In this document: piece by piece, positions 12,157 through 23,412 of the stretch
How the letters are laid out: each line of letters starts with the position of its first letter
How positions within the stretch are numbered: position 1 is the first letter of the stretch
NCBI GenBank assembly: GCA_026413225.1
Contig: CM048553.1
Location: forward strand, 142,980,690 to 143,044,689
Length of the DNA stretch: 64,000 bases
Source of the DNA: Otis tarda
Taxonomy: Eukaryota > Chordata > Aves > Otidiformes > Otididae
Direction of reading: 5' to 3'
Translations under genes and position numbers: made by a program
The notes under the pieces: generated by a model
What the model saw: only the letters and a program-made list of their open reading frames with translations
Told to the model about the DNA's origin: nothing
The model's database searches: none

Positions 12157-14937
12157 GTAGGGTGAACACAAAGACAAGGACCATTTGAGTAAGAATTAGT
12201 ATGGTACTCAGATGGCACGCACAGCTGGGTTTACTAGTTGTACATATACAGAAAAATCTTACAGTTTGGAGTTTCTTTATTGAACATGCTTTGTAACAGC
12301 AATGTGTCTTTGAGCACTAAACACAAACTCAGTTTCACTGGATATTTTATTAAATACCGAATAGAAGGGGAAATGTAAACATATGTCATTGCGTGGAGAT
12401 CTGTTACTTGCAAAGATGATGTCCTTATTTCCTATGACAATTATTCCTGTCTAGTGCAAAGAAAATGCTATAAAATTAGGTTCCCAGATTTCTGGACTGA
12501 TTAGTCCAGCAGTTTGTTTTGCCCCACCTTTATACAGCAAAGCAGGAGCAGGTTTGGCATCTGAAACTTATAGATTTCGTATCACAGTATAAGTGAGTTA
12601 AGGCTGAAGGAGACTCAGTTGAGATTTCCCAGATGCACCTTGAAAACTTCCCCTGAAGCACAGGACTGATATTAATCTGGACTGGCATTATATATGCATT
12701 TAGGGAAAATTAAACTGTGGTAGTGACCCTTAGTCCTGAATAGCTCCTTCATTTTTTAGTCCATGATTTTCTGCCATGTCAAATTAGGTGGTGGGAACAA
12801 TAGCAAAGGGGATCATGTGTTCCCCCATAGAGTTTTTTAATTGATATTTCCTCAGATTGTGTCAGTAGGGGAAAATGTTTAGCTTTATTTTGTAGTGTAT
12901 CAGCCAAATAATTCAAGGATTTAACTTGACTTAATATATAAAAGATTGACAAGTGGGTTGCTGAATCTGTAGAATAGGATGTAACTTTACAGTTTACATT
13001 TTTATGTCTTGCTTTTCCTAATATCTAAAGTGGGAAGATGCTAACTTTCTTCAGCAGGAATTAAAGCTATTCAGTATTTTGGAAGACACTGCTTTTCCAC
13101 TTTTGTTGTATACCATATGTTGATAAGAATATTTTCTGTGGCTGCATAATTTGCTGTATAATTGATGACAAAAAGGTTTTGGATGGATTGTATTGGGGTC
13201 ACCAATATGTGAACTGTTGGGCTATATTCTTAGTTTATTCAAATTGCTGTAGTGTGTTTGGAGATACTGAAGCCGTGCTGAACTGAGAATCAAGACTGCT
13301 TAAATTGTCTTATATGCTTTTTCAAGGTTAATAAAGCTACTAAAAATGTCTGTGTTCAGAATGCTTTACAATGTAAGTAGTAATAACTTGAAATACATAG
13401 AAAAAAATATTTATTGAAATACTTTCAAGTATACAGATACAAAAAAATTACATAACATTAAATTTTATTATGCTATACTGGTGTATTTATATGAAGTATT
13501 CAGAACATTTTTTTAATCGTTGTATGTGTTTTCTATCACTTATGTAAGAATCAGCAATTTGTTTTATTGAACTGTTTTTTTTTTTTTTCTGAAGTGCAAA
13601 TTAATTTTCCTTTCCTTAGAGGTAAAGGCTAAGTAAGCAGCAACATATTTCTTGTGTAGTAGAAGGAAATGTGCTAGAGGTAAAATACACTTAAATGAGT
13701 CACACATTTAATTAGATGAAGATACTGAACTCTCTTTGATTAAACAAATTTCACTGGAAAAGCTTGTCCAATGTAACTTATTTCAGTTTTTAAGGGTAAA
13801 CAAATCTTTAGTATAATAGAAATAATTATATTATTTGTTTTAACAATGTTTCTAAAAATATTATTTCTGAGTCAATATTTTGATCCAGCCTCTAAGTAAC
13901 AGTTCAGAAATATGATAAATATATTACAAGTGCAAGTATTAGCAAATAGACAGTATCTGCACTGCCGTATTAAAAAAATCCACATAAATTAGTACCATAG
14001 CTGCATTGCGCAGCAGTCAGCGGTTTTAAAATTAAGCATTGTTATGAGAACTCTTGTCAGTATTCTCAGTAGAAGGAGTGTGGGTGTCTTCCAGTGAAAC
14101 TTGTTTCCATCAGAAAATATTAATTCTTTGAGGCAGAATTATTCTGCAAAACACATTGCTTTCAACAACATCCTGGAGCCAGAGTCAGGAGTTCCATGGT
14201 AGCCTTGCATGGAGATCTCATCAGGCTCTGGAACATAAGGCCCACTTTGTAGTGGAGCTCCACCTTTAACCTGGGTGGCTCCTTGGGGTGACCCAAAGGA
14301 TTTCAGAAGCTGTTTTGAGAACACTATTCCTTCTAGTATTGCTGAAAAAAGACATTTAACTCATTATTGGGGCTTCTGGTTTCCCAGCTGTGGAGCCCTT
14401 AGTCAGGAGAGCCTTGCACTGCCCACAGCTCCCTGACCATTCCTTCATGTAGGCCAGAAGCTCCCTCCTGCTCTGCAGTTTAAGGGTCAGCCGCTGCAGG
14501 ATTGGAAGCTTGAGTGAACCACCTGGCTCATTTATCTGAAACTGAGGTTTTTTGCTATGCCCAATGTTGTCTGCATATGTGTTCTACTGTCGTACTGTGC
14601 CTCATGGAATTCCCATTTACAGAAGTATATTTTTCTTTATAAAATGCTGTTTCCAAACTAAACATATTAAAACATTTCTGTTTGTCAGGGAACTTTTAAA
14701 AATTGGAATTGGCACATGAGCTGGAAATCACCTAACAGTTTTTAATATGAAGTTATAAATTGTCCTCAATATATTTACTGAGCTTTATTTTATTATAAAG
14801 GACTAATCCTGATGTAGATTATAGAGCCCATAATACTACAAAAAATACTGCTGATTTAAGATTTCCTACTTACATTATATACTTATTGTAGTATAATGGT
14901 CCTTTGAATATTTTTAATATTTAATTGTTTTTTGCAG
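12157..14937 (+). other. RIMS2: RIMS2 intron, phase 2, within C2A
   Basis: A 2.8-kb AT-rich intron splitting a Ser codon of the C2A domain. A less AT-rich patch at about 14360-14520 may be an old decayed repeat, but I cannot assign it. No exon candidate with matching phase was found. The acceptor is TTGTTTTTTGCAG at 14925-14937. Confidence 0.8.
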
Positions 14938-15109
14938 TGATAAAAATAAAAGAAGAACAAAAACAGTAAAGAAAACATTGGAACCTAAGTGGAATCAGAC
15001 TTTCATTTATTCTCCAGTTCATCGGAGAGAGTTTAGAGAGCGAATGTTAGAAATTACTCTTTGGGACCAAGCACGAGTTCGAGAGGAAGAAAGTGAATTT
15101 TTAGGAGAG
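14938..15109 (+). CDS. RIMS2: RIMS2 exon: C2A domain, polybasic strand and calcium loop 3
   Basis: This 172-nt exon runs from TTTTGCAG|T to GGAGAG|GTATAC (phase 2 in, 0 out). The product starts by completing Ser and continues DKNKRRTKTVKKTLEPKWNQ, then TFIYSPVHRREFRERMLEIT and LWDQARVREEESEFLGE. The lysine/arginine-rich strand is the polybasic face used by C2 domains to bind acidic lipids and partner proteins. EPKWNQTF and the closing SEFLGE are classic C2 landmarks. In loop 3 only the first of the usual aspartates is kept (WDQA), in line with a calcium-independent domain. Its length and both phases match the neighbouring exons exactly. Confidence 0.97.
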
Positions 15110-15666
15110 GTATACAATTATTGGTAGAAATAGAGTTGCTCACATATTCATGTATAGATACAGTATTTTTGAAAAGTTATTAAATATAGCAAAGTAAAAC
15201 TGTTTTAAATTATTATATTTGTCCTTATTTCACTTATTAGTAAACAAATAGTGATCTTGCACTTATCAAACAGTATTGATATGAGATTCTTTTTGTGTTT
15301 CTTCTGTTTTAGTAACAGCATGCATGCACGTTTTCTAAATTTCTTTTAGAACTGTTAATTAAAATCCGTCTTATCCATAGTTGTGTTTTACTAAAATGTT
15401 GAAAAGTTCTGACTAACTTGCTACAAGATATTTGAATGCTGTAAAGGTTGTCATAAGGGTACAAAGGATTTGTGAGAGATTTTTGGTGTATTTAATGTTG
15501 TAAAAGGCACAGGAACTCTTTTCATATTAAATGCAAGATTTTTATAAAACTTCAGACAATGTCCTTAACAATAAGAGAATAATAGAATAAAATTCATGAA
15601 CATACCTATTTTAAAATGTTATGTTATGTAATGCTTTCCTACTTTTAACCATGTTTTCCTTTTTAG
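15110..15666 (+). other. RIMS2: RIMS2 short intron, phase 0, within C2A
   Basis: A 557-bp AT-rich intron with a GTATAC donor and the acceptor TTTTCCTTTTTAG. Nothing else is recognised in it. Confidence 0.9.
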
Positions 15667-15820
15667 ATTCTTATTGAGTTAGAGACAGCATTACTAGACG
15701 ATGAACCTCACTGGTACAAACTTCAAACACATGATGTCTCTTCATTGCCACTTCCCCATCCCTCACCATATTTGCCACGCAGACAACTCCATGGCGAGAG
15801 TCCCACACGGAGGTTACAAA
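15667..15820 (+). CDS. RIMS2: RIMS2 exon: C2A C-terminal strand and start of linker
   Basis: A 154-nt exon (phase 0 in, 1 out) between CTTTTTAG and ACAAA|GTAGGT. It reads ILIELETALLDDEPHWYKLQ, then THDVSSLPLPHPSPYLPRRQ and LHGESPTRRLQ. The first part is the last C2A strand with the conserved W-Y-K-L motif that closes the fold. The rest is a proline/serine-rich linker. The last base, A, combines with GG of the next constitutive exon to give Arg. The large intron that follows contains microexon candidates whose first bases would change this junction residue. Confidence 0.97.
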
Positions 15821-16659
15821 GTAGGTTGTTAGTTTTACACTGTGTATAGTTCATTTGAATTCATGTGTAAACTATATTAAATTCTTGTAGATGGGAAGCT
15901 GACAGAATTTCTTTGTTCTTTTGTAGCTGTTATGTATTAGATCATTTATGATTACTTATGAGGGACTGAAATGCTACAGACGGTAGTGTTGAACACTGTG
16001 CAATACACCAGTTTTTTCTTATGCGGCTACCTAGTTCAGCTTCTGAGTTTGAGCAAATAATCTTGGTTTTTTTTCAGTGTGCTTTTTTAAAATTTTGCCT
16101 ATCTCCTGTATTATTTCATTGATTAACCAAAAGTGAATGTGCAGTACCTTTCTCTTTAGCTCATACTTATTAAAAATAAAGTGACCTGTATAAAACATTG
16201 TATGTAGCTAAATCAATACCATGGCCTGTTGCCTTGTTTTGATACTATTTTATGTTACATTCACAAATAGAATTTCTCTTAATATTCTGTGTTGTAGAGT
16301 TTGGTATACCTGATTTGCAGTAGTTTGATGTTATCAGTAGATATTTGGAAAGTAGAGTATATATAGTATGCTAATAAAAAAAAGATACAGAAGAATAAGA
16401 CAGTAAAGGGTGAAAATCTGTTTCCTTACTAATTCAGTGCTTCTCTAGTTTAGCTGCTTAGTACTGTCAGTGATTTAAAGCTATCCGTCACTGAATTAAC
16501 TTTATAAAATACCAGTTGACATTGCTATTAAAACCCAAAAAACCCAACAAACCAAAAACTATTTCTAAGAATTCTTCAGGGTTTTTTGAGTCATTGTATG
16601 TGAGTGTGTGTGCATATGTTACACACAAACTCACAGAAACTTATACATGTGTAGCCATG

Positions 16660-16732
16660 AAATATCCAAAGCTTGGATATTTGAAATTATAATTCATTAA
16701 TTATGAAATATCCAAAGCTTGGATATTTCATA
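16660..16732. repeat. Two copies of a near-perfect palindrome
   Basis: AAATATCCAA-AGC-TTGGATATTT (arms of 10, loop of 3) occurs at 16660-16682 and again at 16706-16728. In the second copy the arms extend perfectly to 14 bp each (16702-16732). The copies lie 46 bp apart in the same orientation, and each centres on a HindIII-like AAGCTT. As RNA, either copy could form a stable hairpin. The flanks do not match any transposon I know. Confidence 0.9.
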
Positions 16733-19700
16733 TGTTTTATGTGGGTTCTCTATTAAGTAATACCTTGCATGTATTTCAAGAAGCTGACAGTTTTTGTGTC
16801 TGTGCACTGGGTGGTGAGAAGGATTAAAATGCTCCATATCATAATATTCTGAGATAGATACATTAACAGAGAGTTACAGTGCATAGCCTTCAAACTGTAA
16901 GATTATACTTATCCACAAAAAGCAGGAAAGAAAGGATAGTTAACAGGTAAGGAGTTCTGTTTCCATCCAGTCCTCCTTATTCTTCTCAAGTACTGTGACT
17001 GTTGTTTAAGCAAAGTTTTAAAATATTTTTCTTCTATATTTTCTGCCATCTTGTAACATATTTTAGGAAGTTTAATTTTCCGTTTAAAATTACTTTTACA
17101 GACCAGCTGTACATTTCAGTATCTGTTTTATGTGAAGTTAGTGAAATTCTGGTTTTCAGGAAATACTCAGTCCTGCAAACAAGTGCTGTGTGTTTATAGT
17201 AATTCCTGTCTGTGCAAAAAATAACCTCCATGAGGAATGAATAAAACAGTAACTGATTTATTTTGGAAATGATTGTAGTGATACTTGACTAAAGATCTGC
17301 TCAATGATACTGACTAAAAATTTGACAGTCAATAATTTATTGAATTTCATCAATTAAGATGATTTAGCCTGACTCTTCCCAGAGCAGTACTTTGACAACT
17401 TGAGATTCTAAACACTTCAGCCAAATAAGCAGTGTCAGATGTTCACTGTGATTGCTGGAGAATTCGCATTGTCCTTAATAAATTAAGCTATTTGCATTCC
17501 TATTGAGATCAGGGCTCCATAAAGAAGGATTTTCTCTAGTGTCCTGGGAATATATGCACATCTTGAATCCTTGTGTGTCATAAGCCATTTTCAGTTTAAA
17601 CTGATAGTTTTACGTGTACATGTATAGAGAACAAGGTCTCTTGACATTAAAATCTCTCCTTTTAGGGGACTGGAAGGGCATCCAAATGGAAATTTAGTGT
17701 CTGGTCAGAGTTCTGCAATGGTAGCAGAATCTATTTAGCAATTAAAAATACATTTTTTTTTTTAATTGGTGTCACACCTCTGAAATTGAAATAAAAATAT
17801 TTCTTTTTGGTGTCCAGGAAGGCAGTAGAATATCCTGTTGGACATATCCAGAACTCAGCTGGACAAGGCCATAAGCAATGCAATTTAAGTTGACAAAAAC
17901 TGAAACAGGCATTGCACCAGATGACCTCCAAAAAGCCCTTCTCATCCTAAATGTCATAAACAGGGGGCTAGTGAAGAGCAGACAACATATCTTACGACTG
18001 TTTGCCTTCACTATTATTTATAATATATGAATAACATGTAGAAGTCTGTGGTTTCTGCTTTTCTTGGAGTTTCAAAATAATATTACATTAAACTTAGTAT
18101 CTCAGTTTCTTGTGTCTGAAACTCTTTTTGTGTCCTTCAATAACAACTCCTGTATATGGTGAAACAGAAGATGTTATCCAGTGGCATATTACGACAATGT
18201 GAAAAAAAATTCCAGAATTAGGACAAGGCATGTCTAGCAAGTTTGTTTATCTTTTTTCAAAGCACATCTTAGCACACTTACTGTGCTGTTAAACAGTAGG
18301 CTGATTTCAAGTTCTGAGGCTGCAAAATCTGAGCAGTTCAGTCCTCCCACCTTTTGTTCATTTCTGTGATGCCTCTATGTATAGAATTAGTGAGTATAAT
18401 ACAAAGTACTTTGTTGCATGTCCCCAAAAACTGTTAGTGTGAGAAGTAATGAGATATTTTGAATTACAAGGTTGTTTATTTTTTTTGTATAAATACACAT
18501 AGACACATCTACGCTTTCTTATCTTCATGATTGACAAGTTACTATAAATATATTTGAAGAAAATACTTAAATGTTACTCCCCAAAGGTATTTTAAAAGAA
18601 CCACCTACACCTACCACTTTCTTCTATTCTCTCTTTAATATCACTGAATTGTAGTGTTCTTGATGAAGAGCAGACTTATCAGCCCTGGAGACTGAACTTC
18701 TATATTTACAGACAGCCAGTAGCAAAGTGCAAGTTTCCCACAGAGCCCCATATGCCATTTCTTTTAGGAACCAGCTGTAAGAGACAATAGCTTAGTTCTA
18801 CATATATTTATCTCTTCATATCTTTGACTGGGCATTATGCTGTGGTACAGACTGATCTAAGCCAGCTGCCCACCTTCTCTTGCCCAGTCCTCTGATCTAT
18901 ACAATCCATTAACTTCCTAGTGATGAAGGATCATTACCATGCTTTTTCCTTATTGTTTTTTGAAAGACATGTACTTAGAAACTGGAACTAATATAGAACA
19001 TAGGATTATGACTTACTAGGTCTTTCAGCTAATTATATTCCAGGTTTTCATAAACTGACTGTTTTTTATCCAGTGAGTATATTCTAAGCTTTTTGTTATG
19101 TGAAATGTGAGGTGATGAGTACATCTATTTTACTTATGATGCTGAACTTTTGAAGAGAATTTTAAAAATGGCTTAATTTTCTCTAAAATTTGACATAAAA
19201 TCAGCCATAGATTAAAAATTCCAGATAGTATTAACTAGAAGTATAGTCAAACTGGCTTTCTTTTGTAATGCCTCTGAAAAGAGATTGTAAACAAAAAAAA
19301 ATAATTAAAGATTATTTTAAAAAATATTTGGGAATTCCTGTTACTTGTTAGGCTCCACTATTATTGTTCCATCTCACATTAGGTAAGAGGCTTACTACAG
19401 ATTACACTGACAATTGAATGTGGCTTGAATGTTGTCTTCATGATTGTTAAGATCAATGGGATGGAAGTTATTGTTTGTATTACTATACATTGAGAACTGA
19501 TACCGAAATCAAGCAGTGTTTATACCATGGGACTGCAAATCAAAAATTACTTCCTCTCCATGTAGCCCAGAAAATAGACATACCAGACATCAAATTGGAT
19601 AGGAAACATTCTTATTAAATCTTTTACAGCTATTTCCATGTAATATGTGCATTTGTGCAATGTGAGCTGGTATGGTTTAGTTCATAAAGAATACTGGGTT

Positions 19701-20892
19701 ATTCTGTATTTTGAAGAATAACTGTTGATTTTAGTTCTATATTGACTCTGAATTTGTTTTAGAAGCAGATTTTGTTTTACTTCAAGTATTTTTAAGAATA
19801 TCTCAATTGCTTTGGATTAGAAAGTAACTGACACTAGTTTTCCAAGTCAGATTTTGCAGCTTTAAAACCAAGCTGTCCAAATTATTGATCTGCAGACCAC
19901 AGAGAGTAGGTGTACAGTGTAGATAACAGCTAAATGCCAACACAAGGGAAGAAATATGAAAATAACAGTAAACCCAGAAATTTTCAGGTCTCTAGTTACA
20001 GCATGGGTATGTACAGTAGTGAAAGGAAAGCTTTTAATTTCCATGACAGTGCGTGGTATGGTTTGAAAAAGAAAAGTGAAGTTTTAAGCATCCTTAATAA
20101 GGGAAAAGTAGTAAATCTGTGTGAGATAAACTCTGCTGAAAACAAGGTGCAAGAGATTTTAGAACTAACAGTGTTTGGAAATCAGCATATAGAAGTCCAA
20201 AATTGTGGATAAAATTGTATTTTTTCAGGACCTGAACACCAGAGAAATCAGGCAGGATCAAAATAATGTAAATAAATAGACTGTGAAGTAGCTTTCTTTT
20301 AAAGGGAATTTGACTTTCATTACTTTTAGAATTGAAGTCATCATTCACTGAGCTTCATGATTCTTAAGGCTTTTGAAAAAAATCTGGAGGGAGAGAAATT
20401 ATAGTAATGAGTATTTAAACTGTGGGGCAAAAACTGAGTGTAGTTATGTTCTACTAAAAAATCTGCATATAGTGTGCGAAAAACTATATATAAAAATCAT
20501 TTTCTGAATCTTATTTATTAATTCAAATGGGAATAAAAATTCTATAATGCGTAAGTGAAGTGTTTTGAATCACATGTCATTGCTGAGTGCTGAGGATTTT
20601 TTCTTAATTCTATAGTTGTACCATGAAATCAAAGCTGAGTTGAATGTTATAACTTAATTCAAGCTCTCTCTTCCATTATTTAAATGATACCATTTTCAAG
20701 TCTATATTGTAGAACATTAAGAGATAATCTTGGTAGTACCAAATCATTAGCCTATAATAATAATTAATTACAATGTATCTGAAATCTGTGTAATGTACCC
20801 TGTGAAATCTGAACCCTTGTGTTTCAAACCTCAGTCTTCCAGCGAAAGCTATTCTCTTCCCTGGAACTCTGTAGAATCTCTTTTTACTGCAG

Positions 20893-20943
20893 AATCAGGA
20901 CCTTGCTGTCTCAGCAATTTCTTTTTAGTTCGCAGTGAATATG
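20893..20943 (+). CDS. RIMS2: Candidate RIMS2 alternative (micro)exon, 15 or 51 nt
   Basis: A strong donor (ATATG|GTAAGT) at 20943/20944 is preceded by two plausible acceptors. TTTCTTTTTAG gives a 15-nt exon at 20929-20943, and CTCTTTTTACTGCAG gives 51 nt at 20893-20943. Both lengths are multiples of three, and both begin and end in phase 1, as required between 15820 and 30605. The 15-nt form adds IRSEY with Gly at the junction. The 51-nt form adds KSGPCCLSNFFLVRSEY. There is no stop in either. TTGCTGTC upstream of the inner acceptor contains the UGC motif linked to SRRM4-dependent neuronal microexons, which favours the 15-nt form. This is inferred from sequence only; I have no transcript evidence. 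Confidence 0.42.
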
Positions 20944-22247
20944 GTAAGTCAGAACAATAGTTTTAAATCAATGTCACCAAATATTAATTGAGGTAATTAT
21001 AATAGTGCTGTTCACTAGTAGGTAAGCGAGTTGTACTTAATAGCAACATGCATCAGCGACTTTTTTCAAATTATAATATGGAGCATTTTATGGTCAGTGA
21101 CACAGACTATGAATGATGAATATATTAAAAAAATTTTACCCTGGAGAGCAAGAATAACACTTATTTTTCTCTTTCATGCTTCTTCCTTTGTTTTTCTTTC
21201 TTTTATGGAGCACAGGCCTTGGACATCTTATCTTTGTTTGCATGCATTGATGTTTTGTTCATAGAATATGGATATATATATCAGTATTGTATTTATTATA
21301 CACCTATTATTTATTTATTATATTTATTGTACATCTATGGCTTATTAAATACTTTAATTAAAAGGTATTTAACATGATACAGGGGTGTCTGAAAAGGCCT
21401 TAAACTATCAAAATATTTATTTTTTTCCTAAGAAAAGAAAATTATTTAAGATGTTAATTCCATGCTGTTTGAAAATTTATAAATAAACTTTATTAAATTA
21501 TAATTAAACTACAAAAATACTTAAAATCCTATTTTGAAGCAGTTTAAAGCAATTCGATTTTTTATGATGCTGTTGCTCTGGTTACTTGGTAGAATCATGT
21601 TATTAAACTACTCTTCTGTCATGTTATGTTCTTTCTTGAAATAACAGTGGATAGGGTAGAGAAACCTTGCTAGGCAGTCAATAAATAGCAAGTCAAGTGA
21701 CCTTTAAAAAGATTCTAAAATATATGGGTCCATATAGTAGCTTCCTTTTCTGGCTAAAGGAAGCGTGCATTTTTTTTAACTTGTTGAAGCATAATAAACT
21801 ATAATATAATAGTGTGATGGTTCTGATGAAGTTTGCACATGGGTTCAATACTATCCTAACTTTTTCTTTTCTGTATTGTAACTATACAGAAACAAACATG
21901 GCTCCCTTAATCCTCAAGCCCATTATAATCTCAGTATTTTTATAGTCTTGTGCTCTTCAAGAAGCTCTACCCTTTTACAGATCTTCCGAGAAGTTAAAGT
22001 CAGAAAGTGTATAGTTTTTAATTATATGAATAATTTCTAGAGTGTGTTAATTGATGTTTGGGCTTTTTTTTTTGACGGTACTCTTGAACCTTGATGACTT
22101 TCTGGTCTTGCTGGAGTAAACTAGAAAACTTCCCCATACTCCATTTTTCATAATTTTGTACCCAAAGAAGAGTTAGTTTTTAATAACATTCACAACTGGA
22201 AGAGATTAGTACCAAGGAATATAAATGTTAGAGAAGTTGTGCACTAA

Positions 22248-22264
22248 ATGATTCTATGATTCTA
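22248..22264 (+). mobile_element. Possible CR1 3'-tail remnant
   Basis: ATGATTCTATGATTCTA is a run of the 8-bp ATTCTATG unit that ends CR1 elements. Nothing recognisable remains upstream of it, so it is a very short remnant or a chance match. Confidence 0.35.
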
Positions 22265-23122
22265 AAAACATTCATAATGTCTCACTAATGGCAAGATAGT
22301 ATTCATGTTATTCTGACTCCCTGGCTTCTTCAGATTGCTTTAAGTAACTTTTACAAAATCTGCAAAGGCAAAGTAACATTTCAGATTTCCATAATTGTCC
22401 AAATAATAGTGTACTATTATATTGTCAAGTTTAGAAAAACTGGTATGGTTATCTGGAAAGCTAAAATAGACAAACCAGCCAGGCTTAAGGAATACAAACA
22501 ACAAAACAGATATTGCAAGTATTTGATCATTGAGGTCACATCAGGACTCCTAAATTCACTGGTAACAATGATATGTAGATAAAGCATTTATGTATGTGCA
22601 TATTTACCAAATCAAGACCTATCTGGAAACAGAAGATTGACAGGAACATCACTACCGAGTCTGTTAAATTTGAAGTGGCTTTCATAGCTACATCTCAGGA
22701 ACATTCTACTAATAACTTCCTGCTGACGTGCCAAGAGCAGTGTGCAGTATCTTTAAGGGTTATAACTTGTATTGCCTAGTTGAATATACATTTTGTCCTT
22801 AAAAAGCTAAACAGTTGCTTATAGTAAATGTGCAGTTGTATTTCAGAATTGGAAATTACTCTAGTAATGACTCTAGTAGCTCTACTAGTCCTCTGTGACT
22901 ACTGAGTATAAATGCTGATCCAGAAGTGACTGGCATTTTTGTGGTTTAATTTCTCCTAGCTGCTTGGGTTTTATTGTTTCAAATGAATGTGGCCTACAGT
23001 ATCAAATTCTTCAATCTCCAGAAGCAATTACAATGAAGTTTAAGGTTCTGACCATCCCTGTTACATGTATTGATTCATGTATTTTTCCCTGACACTACTT
23101 CATTTCAATATTTGTTTTCCAG

Positions 23123-23149
23123 ATAAAGGCTTATATTCATATAATTCAG
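23123..23149 (+). CDS. RIMS2: Candidate RIMS2 27-nt microexon
   Basis: An acceptor AATATTTGTTTTCCAG and a donor TTCAG|GTAAAT enclose 27 nt. Inserted in phase 1, it encodes (N or D)-KGLYSYNS followed by a Gly junction, with no stop. Its first codon is completed by the last base of the preceding exon: Asn after 15820, or Asp after the 20943 candidate. The splice signals are good at both ends, the length is divisible by three and the phase is correct. Two similar candidates lie 2.2 kb upstream and 0.25 kb downstream. The insertion would sit at the C2A-linker boundary. Transcript support is needed; this could be a cryptic splice pair. Confidence 0.5.
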
Positions 23150-23397
23150 GTAAATTTTCAGCATGCCACAAATGCTTCTTGCTTCCATATACACGCAAAA
23201 TTTAATTCAATATTTTATTGATGTGCTTTTGCTACCTATTGTGCAGATGCTAAATTGCTTAAATGTTCCTTGGCTTTTCTTGTCTGCTTTTCAGTCATAG
23301 GTCTTTTGTTGTCTTTCTTTCTCTGTTCTTAACATCTCAGTATTGATGCTGGACCAGTACTGTAACACTATACTTGCTTTGCCTGCCTTTATTTTAG

Positions 23398-23412
23398 GTA
23401 GAACTTTTATAG
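23398..23412 (+). CDS. RIMS2: Candidate RIMS2 15-nt microexon
   Basis: A strong pyrimidine tract with two TGC motifs (CTTGCTTTGCCTGCCTTTATT at 23373-23393) ends in TTTTAG. It is followed by 15 nt and the donor TATAG|GTAAAC. In phase 1 it encodes Gly-RTFI with a Gly junction. UGC motifs just upstream of the acceptor are the hallmark of SRRM4/nSR100-regulated neuronal microexons. Length, phase and splice sites all fit insertion between 15820 and 30605, alone or with the two upstream candidates. This is inferred from sequence only. Confidence 0.5.
   Translation, partial: VELL

Noticed and set aside
20220-20270. Exon-like unit after TTTTTTCAG
   Set aside because: In phase 1 it contains a stop just before the possible GTAAAT donor.
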